Assembly: GCA_002327925.1 (NCBI GenBank) | Contig: DCVA01000003.1 | Span: 1 to 64,000, forward strand | Length of the DNA stretch: 64,000 nucleotides | Source: Anaerolineales bacterium UBA2200 | GTDB taxonomy: Bacteria > Chloroflexota > Anaerolineae > UBA2200 | Reading direction: 5' to 3' | Shown here: one piece after another, positions 11,855-20,828 of the stretch | How positions within the stretch are numbered: position 1 is the first letter of the stretch | How the letters are laid out: the number at the start of each line of letters is the position of its first letter | Notes under the pieces: generated by a model | Seen by the model: the letters and a program-made list of their open reading frames with translations, nothing else | Database searches by the model: none | What the model was told of the DNA's origin: nothing | Position numbers and translations under genes: made by a program

Positions 11855-13048
11855 ATGACCAAACGTCTCTACTACCAGGATTCTTACTGCCGCGAGTTCG
11901 ATGCTTCCGTGGTCCGTTCGGTCGAGGGCAGCGCCGGAACCACAGGACTGATCCTCGATTGCACGAGCTTTTACCCAACCTCGGGCGGGCAGCCCCACGA
12001 CCTCGGCACGCTGGGCGGCGCGGTGGTCCTCGATGTGACCGAGCACGATGGCGAGGTGGTCCACTGGGTGGCGCGAGCTCCCGCGGCCCAGGCCGTGCAC
12101 GGACAGATCGACTGGCAGCGCCGCTTCGATTACATGCAGCAGCATACGGGCCAGCATATCCTCTCGCAGGCATTCCTCGAGCTGCTGAACGCCCGGACCG
12201 TCTCCTTTCACCTGGGCCAGGAGGCATGCACGATCGACCTCGACCGGGTGATCCTCGATCCGGCCGCCCTCGAGCGAGTGGAGGACCGGGCGAACCAGAT
12301 CATCTTCGAGGATCGTGCCGTCACGGCAAGGATCGTGGATCCCGAGGATGTGCCTACATTGGGGCTACGAAAGGCGCCAACCGTCAGCAGCAACATCCGC
12401 ATCATTGAGGTAGAGGGATTTGACCGCTCGCCCTGCGGCGGAACGCACTGCGCGCGGAGCGGCGAGGTGGGAACCATCGCCCTGCGCAAAGTGGAACGCC
12501 GCGGGGAGGAAACTCGCGTCGAATTCGTTTGCGGCTGGCGTGCCCTGCACGACCATCGCTGGAAGACCAGCACCATCAACGAGCTGGGGTTGGGCTTTAG
12601 TGTGAAGGACCGCGAAGTCGGCGCCGCGGTACAGCGCCTGATCACGGATGCGACGGAGAATCGTCGTGACCTGCAGCAACTTCGCTCTGAGATGCTGCCT
12701 GCCGAGGCGCAGCGGCTTCTGGCCTCAGCCAGACCCTGGCGCGAGATGAGAGTGGTCGTGCAGTCCTTCGCGGAGCGCGAGGTACAGGAGCTGCGAAGAC
12801 TGGCCACCCTTCTTACATCGGCTTCCGGCGTCATTGCCCTCCTTGGCACGAACGGACAGCAGGGCAGGCTGGTGTTTGTTCGCAGCAGGGATGTCGCCGC
12901 GGATATGGCGGCCCTGCTGAGCAAAACGTGCCAGAGTCTGGGGGGCAAAGGGGGCGGCCAGTCCGATCAGGCTCAGGGCGGCGGCTTTCCGGGAGAGAGA
13001 GTGGCCGAAGCCCTGGAGCTGGCCTACCGCACTCTGACCGAGCAATGA
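11855..13048 (+). CDS. AlaX-type alanyl-tRNA editing protein (AlaX-L)
   Basis: A 397-aa free-standing relative of the alanyl-tRNA synthetase editing region, expected to remove mischarged Ser or Gly from tRNA-Ala. Zinc ligands are visible as HTGQH (H97, H101) and CGGTHC (C194, H198). The C-terminal DHHA1-like domain holds the glycine-rich GGKGGG stretch near residue 361. The length fits the long AlaX-L class, which has an N-terminal beta-barrel, an editing core and DHHA1. AGGAAAG precedes the ATG. The following MBL-like gene starts 12 nt downstream and is likely co-transcribed. Confidence 0.9.
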   Translation: MTKRLYYQDSYCREFDASVVRSVEGSAGTTGLILDCTSFYPTSGGQPHDLGTLGGAVVLDVTEHDGEVVHWVARAPAAQAVHGQIDWQRRFDYMQQHTGQHILSQAFLELLNARTVSFHLGQEACTIDLDRVILDPAALERVEDRANQIIFEDRAVTARIVDPEDVPTLGLRKAPTVSSNIRIIEVEGFDRSPCGGTHCARSGEVGTIALRKVERRGEETRVEFVCGWRALHDHRWKTSTINELGLGFSVKDREVGAAVQRLITDATENRRDLQQLRSEMLPAEAQRLLASARPWREMRVVVQSFAEREVQELRRLATLLTSASGVIALLGTNGQQGRLVFVRSRDVAADMAALLSKTCQSLGGKGGGQSDQAQGGGFPGERVAEALELAYRTLTEQ

Positions 13049-13059
13049 GGGGGCAGTCA

Positions 13060-13926
13060 ATGCGTGAGATCGCTGCGGGAGTCTACTGCGAGACCAGCTA
13101 TTGTTCCGGAAACGTGGGGTACGCCGTTACCGAAGACGGTGCCGTACTGGTAGATTCCCCCATGATGCCGAAGGACGCCTGGGACTGGCTGCGCAAGATC
13201 ACCTCTACCACCAAGAAGGGGATTGCCCTGCTGATCAACACCGACTACCAAGTCGAGCGCATCCTGGGCAACTGCTTCTTCCCGGCCTCGACCACCATCG
13301 GGCACCAGTTCACCTGGTCCGAGCTGCAACGCTACGATGAGGCGTACCTGCAGCGCCACATCAGCCACATGAGGGACTGCGACGCTCAGACTGCGGCCAA
13401 CCTCAGCAAGACGCGCATTGTTCCGCCCGAGCTCACACTCACTTCCGACCTGACAGTGCACAAGGGCGGCCGCACCTTCCGGCTGATCTTTGCCGGAGGA
13501 CACAGCCCGGCCAATATCATGGTCCACCTGCCGCATGAGCGAATCCTCTTCTCCGGCGATGTGGTTGTGAACGGTGAGCACCCCTGCCTGGCACAGGCCA
13601 ACAGCATGCGTTGGCTGCACACGCTGGAGACCATTCGCAGGCTGAATGACCTGGATCTGGTGGTGCCAGGCAGAGGCGAACCCTGCAATCCGATGGCAAC
13701 CGAGATGCTCTCGGACTATATCCAGAAGCTGCGCGAGCGCGTCCACGAGTGCTTCTCCGAGGGCTGCACGCGCCGCGAGTCGGTGGATCGGGTCCGAATG
13801 CTCGACTTCTACCCTGCACCGGCCAGCAGGCGTGAGGAGATCGAACGGCGGGTCCGTGCCAGCGTAGAGCGCGTATACGACGAGTTCAAGAAGGAAAACG
13901 AGAAGAAGCACCACCTGGACGGCTGA
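13060..13926 (+). CDS. MBL-fold protein lacking the canonical metal motif
   Basis: A 288-aa protein with the metallo-beta-lactamase fold layout: an N-terminal GNVGYAV strand, an INTDYQ loop, HSPANIM (H148), FSGD (D167) and a late VPGRGEP loop. The usual HxHxDH after the NT dipeptide is replaced here by residues 62-67 (DYQVER), so all four metal-binding positions are changed while H148 and D167 remain. It is therefore a predicted pseudoenzyme or altered-metal member. The start at 13060 is preferred because GAGGGGG sits 6-7 nt upstream; an ATG at 13045 overlapping the alaX stop is the alternative. The C terminus is charged and helical. Confidence 0.8.
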   Translation: MREIAAGVYCETSYCSGNVGYAVTEDGAVLVDSPMMPKDAWDWLRKITSTTKKGIALLINTDYQVERILGNCFFPASTTIGHQFTWSELQRYDEAYLQRHISHMRDCDAQTAANLSKTRIVPPELTLTSDLTVHKGGRTFRLIFAGGHSPANIMVHLPHERILFSGDVVVNGEHPCLAQANSMRWLHTLETIRRLNDLDLVVPGRGEPCNPMATEMLSDYIQKLRERVHECFSEGCTRRESVDRVRMLDFYPAPASRREEIERRVRASVERVYDEFKKENEKKHHLDG

Positions 13927-13982
13927 TTCCGCGGTGTGCCGTCCAGAGGATTCCCGCGGCCGGGCGCACACAGGAGCTGTCC

Positions 13983-16565
13983 ATGCCCTCCCAGGAGAAC
14001 GCTTTTGCCCATGCCCTTCGGGGCATCCGCGCCATCGGAGTGCGAAACACGCTCCAGTCCGCCTTCTACCCGCTCAGACGCACCTTCCATCAGGGCAGTT
14101 TCTCAAAAGGTGGATCCTCGCCCTCGCTGCTGCAGGGTCTGGCGGCAGTGCTTCGCGGAGGGGCAGACCGGCCGCCGGCGCAGAGACCCAATCTCGCCGA
14201 CTGCGACACTCCGGGGGACGTAGTCTCGGCTGAGCGAGACGGGCAGGTCGTTACTATCCGCTGTGAGCGCGCCTCGCTGCAGATCACCGTCCTGGCGGCC
14301 GACACCCTGCGGGTGCGTTACGGCGTCTCCGGCACCTTCGCGACGGGCCCCTCCTACTCTGTGTGCAAAACGGACGACCAATGGGTTCCGGTCCCCTACT
14401 CCGTTGACAATCTGGCGGAGGCTGTGGAGATACGTACGGACCTCCTGCTCTGTCGGGTGAGCCGTTCCCCGTGCCGCGTTTCGTTTCTGGATGATCGGGG
14501 AACCCCCGTTCATACTGACGCCCGGGGCATGGCCTGGTCTCGCGACCGGATAGCGCTCTCGACCGCCCTCGTGCCAGGGGCGCAGATCCTCGGGCTGGGA
14601 GAGAAGGCCTGCGGCCAGGACCGTCGCGGCCGGACGTTTACCCTGTGGAACACGGACCCTCAGAACTATCAACCTGGGGCGGATCCCCTCTATCTGAGCA
14701 TCCCCATGTTCATCGCGCTTGTCGACGGCCGCGCCCACTCGGTGTTTTATGACAACTCCTACCGGGCCTCTCTCGACGTCGGGGCAACGCAGAACGACGA
14801 GTTGCTGTACGCGGCAGACGGCGGGGAACTGTGCTACTACTACTTCCACGGCCCTGCCCTGCCCCAGGTCCTGGAACGCTACACAGAGCTGACCGGCCGC
14901 CCTGCCCTGCCTCCTCTCTGGTCGCTGGGCTTCCAGCAGAGCCGCTGGAGCTACTTTCCCGCCGACCGGGTGCGTGAGGTGGCCCGGCTCCTGCGCGAGC
15001 ACCGCATTCCGTGCGATGCGTTGTACCTGGACATCCACTACATGGACGGCTACCGGGTCTTCACCTGGGATCGGCATCGCTTCCCGGACCCGACCGGTCT
15101 GCTGGCGGATCTTCATCGGCAGGGCTTCCGGGTTGTGCTCGCGGTCGACCCTCATGTCAAGTCCGATCGCTCCTATCGCATCTGCGCCGATGGGCTGATG
15201 AAGCGAGTCTTCTGCACTTACCCGGATGGCAGGCCTGCAGGCGGGCCAGTTTGGCCAGGTGAGGCCTTCTTCCCCGACTTTACTGCTGAGCGGGTGCGCT
15301 GGTGGTGGGGCGACCTTTTCTCGGACCTGCTGGATGATGGCGTGGACGGTTTCTGGAACGACATGAACGAGCCAACGATCATCGGACCATCGGGCGATAC
15401 CCTGGCCGACTGCGTTCGCCATGACTGGGAGGGTCAGGGCGCCGATCATCGACAGGCGCACAACGTCTACGGTCAGCTTACCGCCAGAGCGACGGCAGAA
15501 GGGCTGCGGCGCCTCAGGCCGAACTCGCGTACCTTCGTACTGACCCGGTCAGGATGGGCCGGAGTGCAGCGCGATGCCTTCTCCTGGACCGGCGACAACA
15601 AGAGTACCTGGGAGCATCTGCGCCTGAGCCTGCCCATGGTACTGGGCAAAGGGCTGTCAGGTCTGGCGTTCACGGGAGCCGACGTCGGCGGGTTCGACGG
15701 CGACGCTGAAGGGGAACTGCTGGTGCGCTGGACCCAGATGGGTGCCTTCCTGCCCCTATTCCGCAACCATGCTTCCATCTGGAGCCGCGATCAGGAGCCC
15801 TGGGCTTTTGGCGAGAGCTACCTCGGCCCCATACGCGATGCCATCGAGCTGCGCTACCGGCTTTTGCCTTATCTCTACACGGCCGCCTGGCAATGCTCGC
15901 AGACAGGCGCGCCTCCTGCCAGACCGCTGGCCTGGGCCTTCCCCTCCGATCCACACGCCTGTCAGTTGGATAGTCAATTCCTGTGCGGCGACTCTCTGCT
16001 GGTGGCTCCGGTGGTAGAGCGAGGAGCAACTTGCCGGCAGGTCTACCTGCCGCGCGAGACCTGGTTCGACTACTGGACCGGTCAGCGACATCCGGGGCCC
16101 ATCACACTGCACGCCGAGTCGCCCCTGGAACGGATTCCCCTCTGGGTAAGGGGGGGTACCGTTTTGCCAACCTGGCCGCTCCTGCAGCACACAGGCGAGG
16201 CAGAGCCGGATCGCCTGTTCCTGGATGTGTATTCGGGCAACGGCAAGAGCGTCCTCTACGAAGATGACGGGCTGAGCCAGGCCTACACCAGGGGTGACCT
16301 GAGGGTGACCGAGTTCAGGCAGCGTCTGACCGACGCAGACCTCGAAATCACCGCCTCCCGCCACGGTGGGTACTGCCCTTCCTACGGCCTCTGCGAATGG
16401 CGCGTGTTCGGCCTGAGCCAGCCCTCGCAGGTCGAGGTAGACGAAAGGCCGCTCACGAATTGGCGATGGTTCCCCGATCAGCCGGGCGGCGTGCTGAGCT
16501 TTGAAACCGGGCCTCTGGTGCAGAGGGTGGTTATTCGCTTCGCGTCTGCGCCAGCAGCGCCATAG
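13983..16565 (+). CDS. Glycoside hydrolase family 31 (alpha-glucosidase/alpha-xylosidase-like)
   Basis: An 860-aa retaining alpha-glycosidase. It has the GH31 N-terminal beta domain, a barrel with nucleophile D460 in WNDMNEP, acid/base D538 in TGDNKS, and a C-terminal beta region. No signal peptide is evident, so a cytoplasmic location fits. An N-terminal stretch of about 75 residues before the GH31 homology is unusual and could reflect a start chosen too early, although AGGAG is placed correctly before 13983. The last 35 bp overlap the convergent transketolase gene. It probably releases glucose or xylose from alpha-oligosaccharides. Confidence 0.9.
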   Translation: MPSQENAFAHALRGIRAIGVRNTLQSAFYPLRRTFHQGSFSKGGSSPSLLQGLAAVLRGGADRPPAQRPNLADCDTPGDVVSAERDGQVVTIRCERASLQITVLAADTLRVRYGVSGTFATGPSYSVCKTDDQWVPVPYSVDNLAEAVEIRTDLLLCRVSRSPCRVSFLDDRGTPVHTDARGMAWSRDRIALSTALVPGAQILGLGEKACGQDRRGRTFTLWNTDPQNYQPGADPLYLSIPMFIALVDGRAHSVFYDNSYRASLDVGATQNDELLYAADGGELCYYYFHGPALPQVLERYTELTGRPALPPLWSLGFQQSRWSYFPADRVREVARLLREHRIPCDALYLDIHYMDGYRVFTWDRHRFPDPTGLLADLHRQGFRVVLAVDPHVKSDRSYRICADGLMKRVFCTYPDGRPAGGPVWPGEAFFPDFTAERVRWWWGDLFSDLLDDGVDGFWNDMNEPTIIGPSGDTLADCVRHDWEGQGADHRQAHNVYGQLTARATAEGLRRLRPNSRTFVLTRSGWAGVQRDAFSWTGDNKSTWEHLRLSLPMVLGKGLSGLAFTGADVGGFDGDAEGELLVRWTQMGAFLPLFRNHASIWSRDQEPWAFGESYLGPIRDAIELRYRLLPYLYTAAWQCSQTGAPPARPLAWAFPSDPHACQLDSQFLCGDSLLVAPVVERGATCRQVYLPRETWFDYWTGQRHPGPITLHAESPLERIPLWVRGGTVLPTWPLLQHTGEAEPDRLFLDVYSGNGKSVLYEDDGLSQAYTRGDLRVTEFRQRLTDADLEITASRHGGYCPSYGLCEWRVFGLSQPSQVEVDERPLTNWRWFPDQPGGVLSFETGPLVQRVVIRFASAPAAP

Positions 16566-18576
16566 CCCGGTCAACAATGGCCTTGACGCTAAAGCCAAGC
16601 TGCTCATAGAGCACCTGCTGCGGTGCAGAGGCCCCAAAGCGTTCTAGACTGATCACGGCTCCGCTGCGGCCGACCCAGCGATGCCAGCCCAGACCCGCTC
16701 CCGCCTCAATGGCCAGGCGCACCGGGACTGAGGCCGGGAGTGTGGCCTCCTGGTATTCGGACGATTGGGCCGCGAACAGCTCCCAGCTGGGCATGCTGAC
16801 CACCCGCGCCTGGACGCCGTTCTGCTTCAGCGCTTCCCGTGCCTGCAGGGCAAGGCTCACCTCTGAGCCGCTGGCCATCAGGACGATCGAGGAGCTACTC
16901 TCCCGGACTGCCGGCCCGCGGGAAGGGCTCCCATCCGCGAGCACGTACGCGCCCCGGACCACACCGCCGACCCCCGCAAGAAGCGTCCGATCCAGCACGG
17001 GCAGCTTCTGCCGGCTCAGCACGAGGGCCACGGGCCCCTCGCGGTGCCGCAGCGCCCAGCGCCAGGCCTCCACGGTTTCACCGGCATCCGCCGGGCGAAT
17101 GACGGTGAGCTGCGGGATCGCGCGCAGCGCAGCCAGGTGCTCGACCGGCTGGTGGGTGGGGCCATCCTCACCCAGACCGATGCTGTCGTGCGTGAACACG
17201 TAGACCACGGGCAACTGCATCAGCGCGGCAAGGCGAATCGCCGGGCGCATATAGTCGGAGAACACCAGAAAGGTGCCGCCGTAGACCCTCAGCCCCCCAT
17301 GCAGGGCCATACCATTCAGGATGGCGCCCATGGCGTGCTCACGCACGCCAAAGTGCAAATTGCGACCGCCCGGTGTCTCAGCGCCAAAAGCGGAATAGCC
17401 GCGCAGGTAGGTGTTGTTCGAAGGGGAGAGGTCGGCCGATCCTCCGACCAGCTCCGGCAGAAGGGGGGCAATGGCGTTCAGCACCTTGCCCGATGCCTCG
17501 CGGGTGGAGGCGGTGGCTGCCGGATCCGGAAACGTCGGCAGGCTGCTTTCCCAGCCATCCGGGAGCTGGCCGCTTTGGCAGCGATACCATTCCCTTCCCA
17601 GCTCGGGATAGGCCTCCCTGTATGCGTTCAGTGTGTCTATCCAGGCGGACTGGGCCCTCGCACCGGATTCCAGGGCCACTCGAAAGCGCTCCAGCACGGC
17701 AGGAGGGATGTGGAAGTGCTCCCCGGCAGTCCATCCCAGAGCCTCCTTGGTGCGCCGGACCTCCTCCGCGCCCAGAGGCGCACCGTGTGCCTCAGAACTA
17801 TCCTGCTTGCCCGGGCTGCCGTAGGCGATGTGCGTTCGCGCGATAATGAGCGATGGGCGCTCTGTCTGAGAGGTGGCCATGTCGAGAGCCGCGGCCACCC
17901 CGGCGAGGTCGTTCCCCTCTACACGCTGGACGAGCCAGCCGTAAGCCTCAAAGCGAGCCCCAACGTCTTCCGAAAAGGCCAGGCTCGTCGGGCCTTCAAT
18001 GGTGATGCGGTTGTCGTCGTACAGGTAGATCAGCTTGCCGAGTTTCATGTGCCCGGCCAGCGAGGCTGCCTCCGAGCTGACGCCTTCCATCAGGTCTCCG
18101 TCGCTCACCAGGCCAAAAGTGTGGTGATTCACCAGCTCCAGGCGGGGCCGGTTGAATCGTGCGGCCAGCATTCGCTCGGCAATGGCCATCCCCACACCCG
18201 AGGCAAAGCCCTGGCCCAGCGGACCAGTGGTCACCTCCACTCCCGGAACCAGTCCGTGCTCAGGGTGACCTGGCGTGCGGCTGTTCCACTGACGAAAGCG
18301 TTTCAGCTCTTCCAGGGGCAGGTCGTATCCGGTAAGGTGCAGCAGCGAGTAGAGCAACGCGCTGCCGTGCCCCGCTGAGAGCACGAAGCGGTCGCGGTCC
18401 GGCCACGATGGATCGGCAGGGTTATGCTTCAGGAAGCGGGTCCAGAGTACAAAGGCCATTGCCGCGGCACCCATGGGCATACCGGGGTGGCCCGACTGGG
18501 CCTGCTCGACCATATCCATGGCCAGCGTGCGGATTGTGTTGATGCACAGCTCGTCCGATGTGGCCTGTTTCAACAT
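16531..18576 (-). CDS. tkt: Transketolase, full length
   Basis: A 681-aa thiamine-diphosphate enzyme that transfers two-carbon units between ketose and aldose phosphates in the pentose phosphate pathway. The N-terminal QSGHPGMPMGAA, the GHGSALLYSLLHL loop, the DGDLMEGVS ThDP-motif region and the pyrimidine-domain stretch THDSIGLGEDGPTHQP are all present. GGAGGAAGC precedes the ATG. A second, split transketolase is encoded at 58131-59964. Its 3' end overlaps the convergent GH31 gene by 35 bp. Confidence 0.95.
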   Translation of the reverse strand: MLKQATSDELCINTIRTLAMDMVEQAQSGHPGMPMGAAAMAFVLWTRFLKHNPADPSWPDRDRFVLSAGHGSALLYSLLHLTGYDLPLEELKRFRQWNSRTPGHPEHGLVPGVEVTTGPLGQGFASGVGMAIAERMLAARFNRPRLELVNHHTFGLVSDGDLMEGVSSEAASLAGHMKLGKLIYLYDDNRITIEGPTSLAFSEDVGARFEAYGWLVQRVEGNDLAGVAAALDMATSQTERPSLIIARTHIAYGSPGKQDSSEAHGAPLGAEEVRRTKEALGWTAGEHFHIPPAVLERFRVALESGARAQSAWIDTLNAYREAYPELGREWYRCQSGQLPDGWESSLPTFPDPAATASTREASGKVLNAIAPLLPELVGGSADLSPSNNTYLRGYSAFGAETPGGRNLHFGVREHAMGAILNGMALHGGLRVYGGTFLVFSDYMRPAIRLAALMQLPVVYVFTHDSIGLGEDGPTHQPVEHLAALRAIPQLTVIRPADAGETVEAWRWALRHREGPVALVLSRQKLPVLDRTLLAGVGGVVRGAYVLADGSPSRGPAVRESSSSIVLMASGSEVSLALQAREALKQNGVQARVVSMPSWELFAAQSSEYQEATLPASVPVRLAIEAGAGLGWHRWVGRSGAVISLERFGASAPQQVLYEQLGFSVKAIVDRAMALLAQTRSE

Positions 18577-18632
18577 GAGCTTCCTCCAGATTCGTAATGC
18601 GCTGGCCTGTGCGGCTCGCCCGCCTCGGCATC

Positions 18633-18641
18633 ATTATACCA
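18633..18641 (-). promoter_or_regulatory. Extended -10 promoter for transketolase
   Basis: On the minus strand TGGTATAAT is an extended -10 element about 57 nt upstream of the tkt start. No convincing -35 box was found at the usual distance, as is common for extended -10 promoters. Confidence 0.55.
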
Positions 18642-18686
18642 CCGGCCGTCGGGCAACCGGCCTGATCCAGGTGCCTCCGATTGCGC

Positions 18687-18716
18687 TTGTCACGGGACCC
18701 GCCATCGTTGTACAAT
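18687..18716 (+). promoter_or_regulatory. Promoter placing +1 on the Nudix ATG
   Basis: TTGTCA (18687-18692) and TACAAT (18711-18716) are 18 bp apart. Only six bases separate the -10 box from the ATG at 18723, so the predicted transcription start coincides with the start codon, giving a leaderless mRNA. Confidence 0.68.
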
Positions 18717-18722
18717 CTGCCT

Positions 18723-19391
18723 ATGGACACGCATGTGAGCCTCGGCCGGATTCGTCTGGCCCTGAAGAGACCTCTCCCCGGGCGCGCAGCGCAGGTGACC
18801 ATGGCAACCAGACCGCGTCCCGGTGACACACAGGAAATCCCTGACCCATGCCCCCATGAGGGAGCTGTGCTGGTCCTGTTGTGCGAGAGGGATGGTGCAC
18901 TGGAGTTCCCGCTCACGGTCCGCGCCACGACCGTCCAAACGCACAAGGGGCAGATCTCCCTCCCCGGCGGAGCGCGCGAGCCCGGCGACAGGAGCTTTGA
19001 GGAGACGGCCCTCAGGGAGACGTCAGAGGAGCTGGGAATCCAGACCAAAGGCGTAGAGATCCTTGGAGCGCTGAGCCGACTCTTCATACCGCACAGCGGC
19101 TTCTGCGTGCACCCCTTCGTCGGCTTCAGCAAGCGCCAGCTTCGATGGCGCCCGGATCCCGCCGAGGTGGCACAGGCTTTCGACGCTCCCCTGGACAGGC
19201 TACTGGACCCGGCGACGGTGCACGAAGAAGTTTATCTCTGGGATGGCCAGCGCTTTGCGGTGCCGGCGTACCATTTTGGCGAGCACAGGGTGTGGGGAGC
19301 CACGGCCATGATTCTGGCCGAGCTGGTTGCCATCCTTCGGGGCAGCACCACTCTGCCCGGTGAATCCGACCGGCAGGAAGGCGAGCCCTAG
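18723..19391 (+). CDS. Nudix hydrolase, CoA-pyrophosphatase (NudL/NUDT7-like) type
   Basis: A 222-aa Nudix protein expected to cleave CoA and its derivatives into 4'-phosphopantetheine and 3',5'-ADP. The motif runs GGAREPGDRS...RETSEELGI with the one-residue-longer spacing typical of the CoA-pyrophosphatase group. The downstream PFVGF and EV...PLDRLLDP elements also match that group. The ATG at 18723 is chosen because the promoter -10 box ends at 18716; the frame extends to 18681, but that start would lie inside the promoter. No ribosome site is present, consistent with leaderless translation. The 3' end overlaps the convergent glutamine synthetase stop by 4 bp. Confidence 0.85.
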   Translation: MDTHVSLGRIRLALKRPLPGRAAQVTMATRPRPGDTQEIPDPCPHEGAVLVLLCERDGALEFPLTVRATTVQTHKGQISLPGGAREPGDRSFEETALRETSEELGIQTKGVEILGALSRLFIPHSGFCVHPFVGFSKRQLRWRPDPAEVAQAFDAPLDRLLDPATVHEEVYLWDGQRFAVPAYHFGEHRVWGATAMILAELVAILRGSTTLPGESDRQEGEP

Positions 19392-20725
19392 AGCACCCGC
19401 AGGTAGCGGCCGATTTCCCAGGAACTGACCTGGATACGGTACTCATCCCACTCCTGCCGTTTGGCCTCGAGATAACGTCTGAAGGTGTGCTCTCCAAACG
19501 CTGCGGCGATCACCTCGTCGCGCTCCAGCTCCTGCAGCGCTTCCTCCAGCGTGCCGGGGAGGGATACGATATCGCGTGAGCGCAGCATCAGCGAATCGAA
19601 CTCGTAGACGTTCTCCTCAACCGGTGCCGGGGGCATCAGGTCGCGGCGAATGCCGTCCAACCCGGCCGCAAGCATGGCGGCGAAAGCCAAATACGGATTG
19701 GCGCTCGGATCCGGGCAGCGCAGCTCGCAGCGAGTCGAAGTCTCGCCATTCCCCGGGAGGCTCGCGGGGATGCGGATCAGGGCCGAGCGGTTGATCTGTC
19801 CCCAGCAGATGTACACAGGAGCCTCATAGCCAGGCACCAGTCTCTTGTACGAGTTGACCGTCGGAGCAACCACCGCCGCCAGCGCGCGAGCGTGCATCAT
19901 CTGCCCGGCGATAAAGTTGTACGCCAGACGCGAGAGATGGTAGGGATCATTCCTGTCATCAAAGACATTATGACCGTCCTTCGCCGCCAGGCTCTGGTGA
20001 ACATGCATGCCTGAGCCTGCGGCATGGAGCATGGGTTTGGGCATGAACGTGGCATAGAGTCCATCGTTCTGGGCCACCGCCTTGATGGTATATCGCAAGG
20101 TCACCACGGCATCGGCGCTGGTCAGAGCATCGGCATAGCGAAAGTCCACCTCCTGCTGACCCGGGCCGCACTCGTGATGAGCGGCCTCAACCGCGATGCC
20201 CATAGACTGGAGAGCCAGGGCGATTCGGTTGCGAACCTGGGAGGCCAGGTCGCGCGGCGAAAAGTCGAAATAGCCCGCATGATCCTGGGGCACGGGGGTG
20301 AGCTCGGCCTCTCCGTTGCCTTTGAACAGGTAAAACTCCACTTCGGGTCCCGTGTTGAAGCCAAACCCCATCGCGGCGGCGTCGGCCAGACTGTCCTTGA
20401 GGATACGCCGCGGGTCGCCCACAAAGGGCCGTCCCTGAGGGTCAAAGGCATCGCAGATCAGGCGAGCTGTGCGCTCCGGCGGCATCGTCCAGGGCAGAAC
20501 CGCGTACGTGCCCGGATCCGGTCGAAGAACCATATCGCTTTCGGCGATTCGCGCAAACCCCTCGATCGAGGACCCGTCAAAGTTCATGCCATGTTCCAGA
20601 GCCGATGCCAGACCGGCCACTGGAATGGTAACATTCTTCACCGTGCCAAAGATGTCGGTGAACTGGAGGCTGATAAAGCTGACCCCGTCCTCACCGGCTC
20701 GAGCAAGAACTGCCTCTGCTTTCAT
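19388..20725 (-). CDS. glnA: Glutamine synthetase type I
   Basis: A 445-aa enzyme that makes glutamine from glutamate, ammonia and ATP. It has the beta-grasp N domain with FDGSSIEGF near residue 55, then the catalytic domain with EVEFYLF, a HHECGPGQQEVDFRY metal-ligand stretch, GSGMHVHQSL and NRSALIRIP. The ATG at 20725 is preceded by GGAGGAAGC; the 12-residue upstream extension is not needed. The length fits the shorter GSI-alpha class, and no adenylylation-loop signature was recognised. It is a stand-alone gene with no glnB or glnE nearby. Confidence 0.93.
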   Translation of the reverse strand: MKAEAVLARAGEDGVSFISLQFTDIFGTVKNVTIPVAGLASALEHGMNFDGSSIEGFARIAESDMVLRPDPGTYAVLPWTMPPERTARLICDAFDPQGRPFVGDPRRILKDSLADAAAMGFGFNTGPEVEFYLFKGNGEAELTPVPQDHAGYFDFSPRDLASQVRNRIALALQSMGIAVEAAHHECGPGQQEVDFRYADALTSADAVVTLRYTIKAVAQNDGLYATFMPKPMLHAAGSGMHVHQSLAAKDGHNVFDDRNDPYHLSRLAYNFIAGQMMHARALAAVVAPTVNSYKRLVPGYEAPVYICWGQINRSALIRIPASLPGNGETSTRCELRCPDPSANPYLAFAAMLAAGLDGIRRDLMPPAPVEENVYEFDSLMLRSRDIVSLPGTLEEALQELERDEVIAAAFGEHTFRRYLEAKRQEWDEYRIQVSSWEIGRYLRVL

Positions 20726-20763
20726 GGTGCTTCCTCCATTCAGGCTTTGGAACACGCACACAA

Positions 20764-20797
20764 AGCGACGGCGACCTCTAGCGGAGATCGCCGTCGT
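20764..20797 (-). terminator. Terminator after the DNRLRE-like gene
   Basis: On the minus strand a 13-bp stem CGACGGCGATCTC with its complement (one G-U pair) is followed by CTTTGTGT. It separates the 20829-22193 gene from the glutamine synthetase gene. Confidence 0.65.
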
Positions 20798-20828
20798 TCT
20801 CCGAACTGATGGCGTGCCTGGCAGCCCC

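Noticed and set aside
14103..15461. A 452-aa minus-strand frame inside the GH31 gene
   Set aside because: GH31 catalytic motifs are intact on the plus strand; no ribosome site or family motif supports the antisense frame.
17044..18378. A 444-aa plus-strand frame opposite transketolase
   Set aside because: It is a shadow of the minus-strand tkt gene, without motifs or ribosome site.
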